Source: an uncultured Pseudomonas sp. (lineage in GTDB: Bacteria > Pseudomonadota > Gammaproteobacteria > Pseudomonadales > Pseudomonadaceae). Taken from it: a DNA stretch of 8,112 nt. Under the pieces are notes generated by a model. That model worked only from the letters and a program-made list of their open reading frames with translations, did no database searches and had not been told where the DNA came from. The position numbers were made by a program, and so were the translations under genes. Every line of letters starts with the position of its first letter. The stretch's first letter is position 1. This document shows, one piece after another, positions 5,701-8,112 of the stretch. The DNA lies in contig CAMPJN010000160.1 of NCBI GenBank assembly GCA_946886875.1, positions 1 through 8,112 on the forward strand, read 5' to 3'.

Positions 5701-7602
5701 CTGCTGGATATCGACATCCAGGCCTTCTGCATAGGTGAAGGCGAAATCGTGGATCCAGAACTCGCGCCCGTTGAGCTGGTGTAAACGATAAGGGAATTCA
5801 CCGAGCACGCGCAGGCCGAGGTTTTCCAGAATCGGCAGCACATCGGACAGCGGCAGCGGCGTATCGGCATGGTAGAGCTTGCAGTGCAGTTGCTGGCCGT
5901 CCTGGGTCAGCGGCTGGTAGAAGCTCATCACCAGCGGGCGCTTGGCGCTCAGGCTGAGCAGATGTTGCATGTCCACCACCGCCGAATGCGGGGCGAAACG
6001 TTCGCGGTAGCCAGCCGGAAAACCGCTGGGGAAGTCTGCCAGGACATTGGTGCCCTGGGCCTCGCCGAAGGTTTCCACGACCAAGCCGGCGTAGTCGTCC
6101 TTCCACGAACGGCAAGCCTGGATAACTTCCTTTTCCAGCAGCGCCGTGTCGATCTGGGTCTTGTTCTTCGGGTCGACGCGCAGAATGAACTGCACCCGTG
6201 CCAGTACAGATTCGGAGAAGAAGGTCCAGAACTCGCAGTCGATGGCCTGCAGACGCTCCATCAACACCTGCTGGATCTTCAGCCGCGTTTCGGTGGAGTA
6301 AACGTCGCGCGGCACATAGACCAGGCAGTAGCAGAAACGCCCATAAGGATCGCGGCGCAGGAACACGCGGATCTTGTTGCGTTCCTGGATCTGCACGATA
6401 GCCATGGCGGTATCGCAGAGGTCATCGACCGGGGTCTGAAACAAATCATCGCGCGGCAGCACTTCCAGTACCTGGGCCAATTCCTTGCCCAGATGCGCCT
6501 TGCTGTCGAAGCCGGCGCGCTGTTCGATCACCGCGACTTTGCGGCGGATATAGGGGATGTTCCACACGCTCTCGGCATACACCGCCGAGGTGTACAGGCC
6601 CATGAAGCGGCATTCCTTGACCACTCGGCCTTTGCTGTCCAGTTCGCGGATGGAAACGAAATCGGGATAGGCCGGACGGTGTACACGGCTCGGTACCGCA
6701 GCCTTGGCGAACGACAGCAACAGCGGCTCGCGCAAGTAGCTCAGGGCTTCTGGTTCGATATGCAACTCATCGCTGCTCAGCCCCATGCGCAGGCGCTTGG
6801 ATAAACCGAGCAGAGAGCTTTCGTCGTAAACGATGGCGCCGCCATCGGTGGCATCGCTCACGGTAAATTCTTCGTAACCGAGGAAGGTGAAGTGGTCGTC
6901 CAGCAACCACTTCATAAATACTTTGATCTCTTCCAGCTCGGCGCTTTCGACATTCAGGCCGGCTTTGCCCGGCTTGGCTTTGCCCAACCAGGCGAGCAGT
7001 TCTTCGGCTTTGGCCTTCATCGGCAGGAAATCGGCCACGCTCTGCCGCACTTCGGCGAAGACTTCGTGCAGGGCTTTTTCCAGGGTCTTCATCTCGCCGG
7101 CGCTGGCGCAACGGTCGATCTCGAGGAACATCAGGGCTTCTTGCTGCAGGTCTTTGCCCTTGACGCCCTTCGGCAGGATTTCCAGCAGCTCGCCTTTCTT
7201 GTCGCGGCGCACGCTGAACACGCTGTTCTGCAAGGTGTGGATGCTGTAACCGCGGCGGTTCAGCTCCATGCGTACCGAGTCGACCAGAAACGGGGTGTCG
7301 CTGTGCAGCACTTCCACGGCGGTATGGGTGGATTGCCAACCGTGCTTTTCATAATCGGGGTTGAATACCCGAACTTGCGCCTTGCTCGGCTCGAAGCGTT
7401 CGAGCAAGCGCCACGACGACAGGGTGCAACCGACCAGGTCGGAGAGCCTGCGCTGGGTCAGTTCGTCGACCGCGATGATGCCGAAGAACTGCTCGGCGAA
7501 TAGGGTGATTTGTGGCAGTACCTGTTCACTGACGTGCTGCGCCAGAGCCGCTTGCAGATGATGCTGAAAGTCGGCTTTGCTGGCCGCCGTAAAGAACGCC
7601 AT
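2728..7602 (-). CDS. gdhB: NAD-dependent glutamate dehydrogenase, large (180 kDa) type
   Basis: This cytoplasmic enzyme oxidatively deaminates glutamate to 2-oxoglutarate and ammonia with NAD, feeding amino-acid carbon into the TCA cycle. The 1624-aa product matches P. aeruginosa GdhB in length and, from memory, nearly throughout (start MAFFTAASKADFQH; end YAMYAVANRELMDLAQS). Layout: N-terminal regulatory half with ACT-like regions (to about 650); catalytic core with GGLRWSDREEDFRTE (821-835), lysines 841, 846 and 856 in KAQQVKNAVIVPMGAKGGF (841-859), GGSAGYDHKGMGITAKGAW (about 948-966), and the Rossmann NAD site GIGDMAGDVFGNG (990-1002); then a long helical C-terminal region. Lys856 is my candidate for the catalytic lysine. 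Nothing is truncated or frameshifted. The ATG has GGAG ten bases upstream. The P. aeruginosa enzyme is a homotetramer, arginine-inducible, activated by arginine and inhibited by citrate; an ArgR-like site upstream suggests similar control here. It appears monocistronic. Confidence 0.98.
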   Translation of the reverse strand: MAFFTAASKADFQHHLQAALAQHVSEQVLPQITLFAEQFFGIIAVDELTQRRLSDLVGCTLSSWRLLERFEPSKAQVRVFNPDYEKHGWQSTHTAVEVLHSDTPFLVDSVRMELNRRGYSIHTLQNSVFSVRRDKKGELLEILPKGVKGKDLQQEALMFLEIDRCASAGEMKTLEKALHEVFAEVRQSVADFLPMKAKAEELLAWLGKAKPGKAGLNVESAELEEIKVFMKWLLDDHFTFLGYEEFTVSDATDGGAIVYDESSLLGLSKRLRMGLSSDELHIEPEALSYLREPLLLSFAKAAVPSRVHRPAYPDFVSIRELDSKGRVVKECRFMGLYTSAVYAESVWNIPYIRRKVAVIEQRAGFDSKAHLGKELAQVLEVLPRDDLFQTPVDDLCDTAMAIVQIQERNKIRVFLRRDPYGRFCYCLVYVPRDVYSTETRLKIQQVLMERLQAIDCEFWTFFSESVLARVQFILRVDPKNKTQIDTALLEKEVIQACRSWKDDYAGLVVETFGEAQGTNVLADFPSGFPAGYRERFAPHSAVVDMQHLLSLSAKRPLVMSFYQPLTQDGQQLHCKLYHADTPLPLSDVLPILENLGLRVLGEFPYRLHQLNGREFWIHDFAFTYAEGLDVDIQQLNDTLQDAFINIVGGEAENDAFNRLVLTAAMPWRDVALLRAYARYLKQIRLGFGLGYIASTLVNHADIAKELVRLFKTRFYLARKLGADDLNDKQQKLEQAILNALDNVAVLNEDRILRRYLDLIKATLRTNFYQTDAAGQSKSYFSFKLNPRAIPDIPKPVPKFEIFVYSPRVEGVHLRFGDVARGGLRWSDREEDFRTEVLGLVKAQQVKNAVIVPMGAKGGFLPRRLPIGGSRDEILAEGIACYRIFISGLLDITDNLKEGAVVPPANVVRHDADDPYLVVAADKGTATFSDIANGIAAEYDFWLGDAFASGGSAGYDHKGMGITAKGAWVSVQRHFRERGIDVQKDSITVIGIGDMAGDVFGNGLLLSDKLQMVAAFNHMHIFIDPNPDAAKSFVERKRLFDLPRSSWADYDTSLISAGGGIFLRSAKSIAISAEMKERFDISADKLAPTELLNALLKAPVDLIWNGGIGTYVKSSKESHADVGDKANDSLRVDGRELRAKVIGEGGNLGMTQLGRVEYGLNGGASFTDFIDNAAGVDCSDHEVNIKILLNEIVAAGDMTGKQRNKLLAEMTDAVGGLVLGNNYKQTQALSLAERRARERQGEYKRVMAGLEAAGKLDRALEFLPSDDELNERAAKGQGLTRPELSVLISYSKIDLKESLLKSQVPDDEYLAREMETAFPPLLAQKFGEAMRRHRLKREIVSTQIANDLINHMGITFVQRLKESTGMSSANVAGAYVIVRDVFRLPHWWKQIEALDYQVPAELQLQMMDELMRLGRRATRWFLRNRRSELDAARDVAHFAPRIEALAMSLDELLEGQAREQWLARFQSYVEAGVPEVLARMVAGTSHLYTLLPIIEASDVTAQAPARVAASYFAVGGALELGWYLQQITGLPVESNWQALAREAFRDDLDWQQRAITVSLLQMPDGPAEIEARVVDWLGQHRRLVDRWKAMLAELRAATGTDYAMYAVANRELMDLAQSAQRGVTA

Positions 7603-7737
7603 GTTTTTTATGCTCCGGTTGGCTTGAGATTCGACTAAGGCAGTCGCGAGTCGTAACTGGCAACGCCGTTATGGTTCAACGTTAGTCCAGGAGGCAGGGA
7701 TTGCATGTTTAAGACCCACCTCTGGAGTGTGGCGACG

Positions 7738-7752
7738 CCAGCGACTCGCTGG
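7738..7752. promoter_or_regulatory. perfect 15-bp inverted repeat upstream of gdhB
   Basis: CCAGCGA and TCGCTGG are perfect seven-base arms around a single C. The repeat lies 136-150 bases upstream of the gdhB start codon, just downstream of a candidate -10 box. It could be an operator, or a 5' stem at the start of the gdhB transcript. A one-base centre fits protein binding to DNA better than a stable RNA hairpin. Confidence 0.4.
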
Positions 7753-7757
7753 TCACA

Positions 7758-7763
7758 TTTATC
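7758..7763 (-). promoter_or_regulatory. candidate gdhB -10 element
   Basis: The - strand reads GTTCGATAAATG; the hexamer GATAAA shares ATAA with TATAAT. There is no recognisable -35 hexamer at 16-18 bases, which would fit a promoter depending on an activator bound upstream. A start near 7751 would give a leader of about 148 bases. This is a weak call; the actual start could be elsewhere in the region. Confidence 0.25.
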
Positions 7764-7787
7764 GAACGAGCTTAACGAGGGAACACA

Positions 7788-7801
7788 GGCAAGCGCTTGC
7801 C
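7788..7801. promoter_or_regulatory. perfect 14-bp palindrome GGCAAGCGCTTGCC
   Basis: GGCAAGC is followed directly by its own reverse complement GCTTGCC, with no spacer. The AAGCGCTT core is the kind of centre bound by LacI/GalR-family repressors, but no regulator gene is in the window. It overlaps the ArgR-like site by five bases, so two regulators could compete here. It is 186-199 bases upstream of the gdhB start codon. Confidence 0.5.
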
Positions 7802-7812
7802 GCGCTGCGACA
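7797..7812 (-). promoter_or_regulatory. candidate ArgR binding half-site upstream of gdhB
   Basis: The - strand reads TGTCGC-AGCGCGGC-AA, an exact match to the TGTCGC-N8-AA half-site described for the Pseudomonas arginine regulator ArgR. Exactly 21 bases upstream is AGTATC-TGCGTTGA-AA, a degenerate second half-site in the same orientation (three of six head positions plus the AA). In P. aeruginosa gdhB is induced by arginine, so the position makes sense. It would lie roughly 40-50 bases upstream of the candidate -10 box, a reasonable place for an activator. Confidence 0.5.
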
Positions 7813-7899
7813 TTTTCTTTCAACGCAGATACTTCGCCGGAAAAAACTCGCGGATTGCCCGCCTGGCAGCAACCTTCGTTCAGCGCAAATCGACATGCC

Positions 7900-7923
7900 G
7901 CCCTGCCCCGCCAAGGGCAGGGC
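7900..7923 (-). terminator. strong hairpin after the TRAP permease gene, possible terminator
   Basis: GCCCTGCCC (7900-7908) and GGGCAGGGC (7915-7923) form a perfect nine-base GC-rich stem with a six-base loop, 14 bases beyond the permease stop codon on the - strand. No T run follows, so intrinsic termination would be inefficient. It is probably the 3' end structure of the permease transcript, perhaps with Rho. Confidence 0.5.
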
Positions 7924-7936
7924 AGGACGCAATGGA

Positions 7937-8112
7937 TCAAGCCCCGCGCATCGCCTGCGGCAGCCCCAGCACGATCTGCGGAAAAACCGTGATCAGGATC
8001 GCCGCCAGCACCAGCAACAGGAAGAACGGGAAGCTGGCCTTGGCTACCTTCCACAGGTCGTAGCCCGTCAGGTTCTGCACCACGAACAGGTTGAAACCCA
8101 CCGGTGGGGTGA
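7937..8112 (-). CDS. TRAP transporter large permease, DctM-like (C-terminal part)
   Basis: Only the last 57 residues and the stop codon are present; the gene continues beyond the right edge. The fragment opens with TPPVGFNLFVVQ, the conserved signature near the C-terminus of the DctM/SiaM-type large membrane subunit of TRAP transporters. A hydrophobic membrane segment follows (FPFFLLLVLAAILITVF), then a short tail ending PQAMRGA. TRAP systems are sodium-driven importers that work with a periplasmic DctP-type binding protein and usually a small DctQ subunit, presumably encoded upstream outside the window. The substrate cannot be told from this fragment; C4-dicarboxylates or other organic acids are usual. 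It lies upstream of gdhB on the same strand, but the 334-bp gap and intervening hairpin argue against a shared transcript. Confidence 0.88.
   Translation of the reverse strand, partial: TPPVGFNLFVVQNLTGYDLWKVAKASFPFFLLLVLAAILITVFPQIVLGLPQAMRGA

Larger units (their letters stand above)
7603..7936 (-). other. 334-bp intergenic region, gdhB control region and leader
   Basis: I see no credible gene between the gdhB start and the upstream permease stop. The region holds, read toward gdhB: a hairpin after the permease gene, an ArgR-like site overlapping a palindrome, a possible -10 box, an inverted repeat, and a short leader stem CGACT (7632-7636) with AGTCG (7642-7646). That leader stem could alternatively pair with a second AGTCG at 7649-7653. 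The gdhB ribosome binding site (GGAG, 7613-7616) is followed by an A-rich spacer, ATAAAAAAC. Confidence 0.7.

Noticed and set aside
2746..5784. A 1012-codon open frame antisense to gdhB, followed by a 311-codon one at 5869-6804.
   Set aside because: Both are in exact codon register with gdhB, so their stops correspond to sense TTA, CTA and TCA, which are rare in this genome. The first ends exactly at a TTA leucine codon (residue 607 of GdhB). The protein composition is not natural and there is no ribosome binding site.
7705..7992. A 95-codon + strand frame preceded by AGGAGG ten bases before its ATG.
   Set aside because: The Shine-Dalgarno match is good, but the frame runs antisense through the hairpin and into the 3' end of the permease gene. 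Its composition is shadow-like and I recognise nothing in it. Ribosome profiling could overturn this.

Overview
The window looks like an ordinary chromosomal segment of a Pseudomonas sensu lato species. I base this on near word-for-word matches, from memory, to Pseudomonas PyrD and to the ~180 kDa GdhB, on high-GC codon usage, and on a GTAG-headed palindromic repeat typical of this group. I see no tRNA, rRNA, CRISPR array, phage gene, transposase or toxin-antitoxin pair, and no cluster that amounts to an undescribed system. The more interesting content is in the three intergenic regions.

Layout. Bases 1-115 are non-coding as far as I can tell: a small hairpin and a strong + strand terminator that closes a gene lying outside the window. 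pyrD (- strand, 116-1144) makes dihydroorotate dehydrogenase. Upstream of it on the same strand is a 73-aa DUF2835 protein (1232-1453). Divergent from that, on the + strand, is a 296-aa uncharacterised protein (1603-2493) that I believe belongs to the DUF6685 family. The 149-bp divergent region holds two inverted repeats. Bases 2494-2727 hold a 73-bp REP doublet (REPIN-like), short direct repeats, a small coding-like fragment and the gdhB terminator.

The - strand gene gdhB (2728-7602) fills 60% of the window and encodes an intact 1624-aa NAD-dependent glutamate dehydrogenase. Its 334-bp upstream region (7603-7936) contains a match to the Pseudomonas ArgR half-site TGTCGC-N8-AA overlapping a perfect 14-bp palindrome, plus a second perfect inverted repeat near a possible transcription start. 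Beyond it, the last 57 codons of a TRAP-transporter large permease (DctM-like) enter from the right edge on the - strand.

How the genes relate. pyrD serves pyrimidine synthesis and feeds electrons to the quinone pool. GdhB links amino-acid catabolism, notably arginine and glutamate, to the TCA cycle through 2-oxoglutarate. The TRAP permease probably imports an organic acid. The two DUF proteins have no assigned role. The large open frames antisense to gdhB are a codon-bias artefact and are not annotated.
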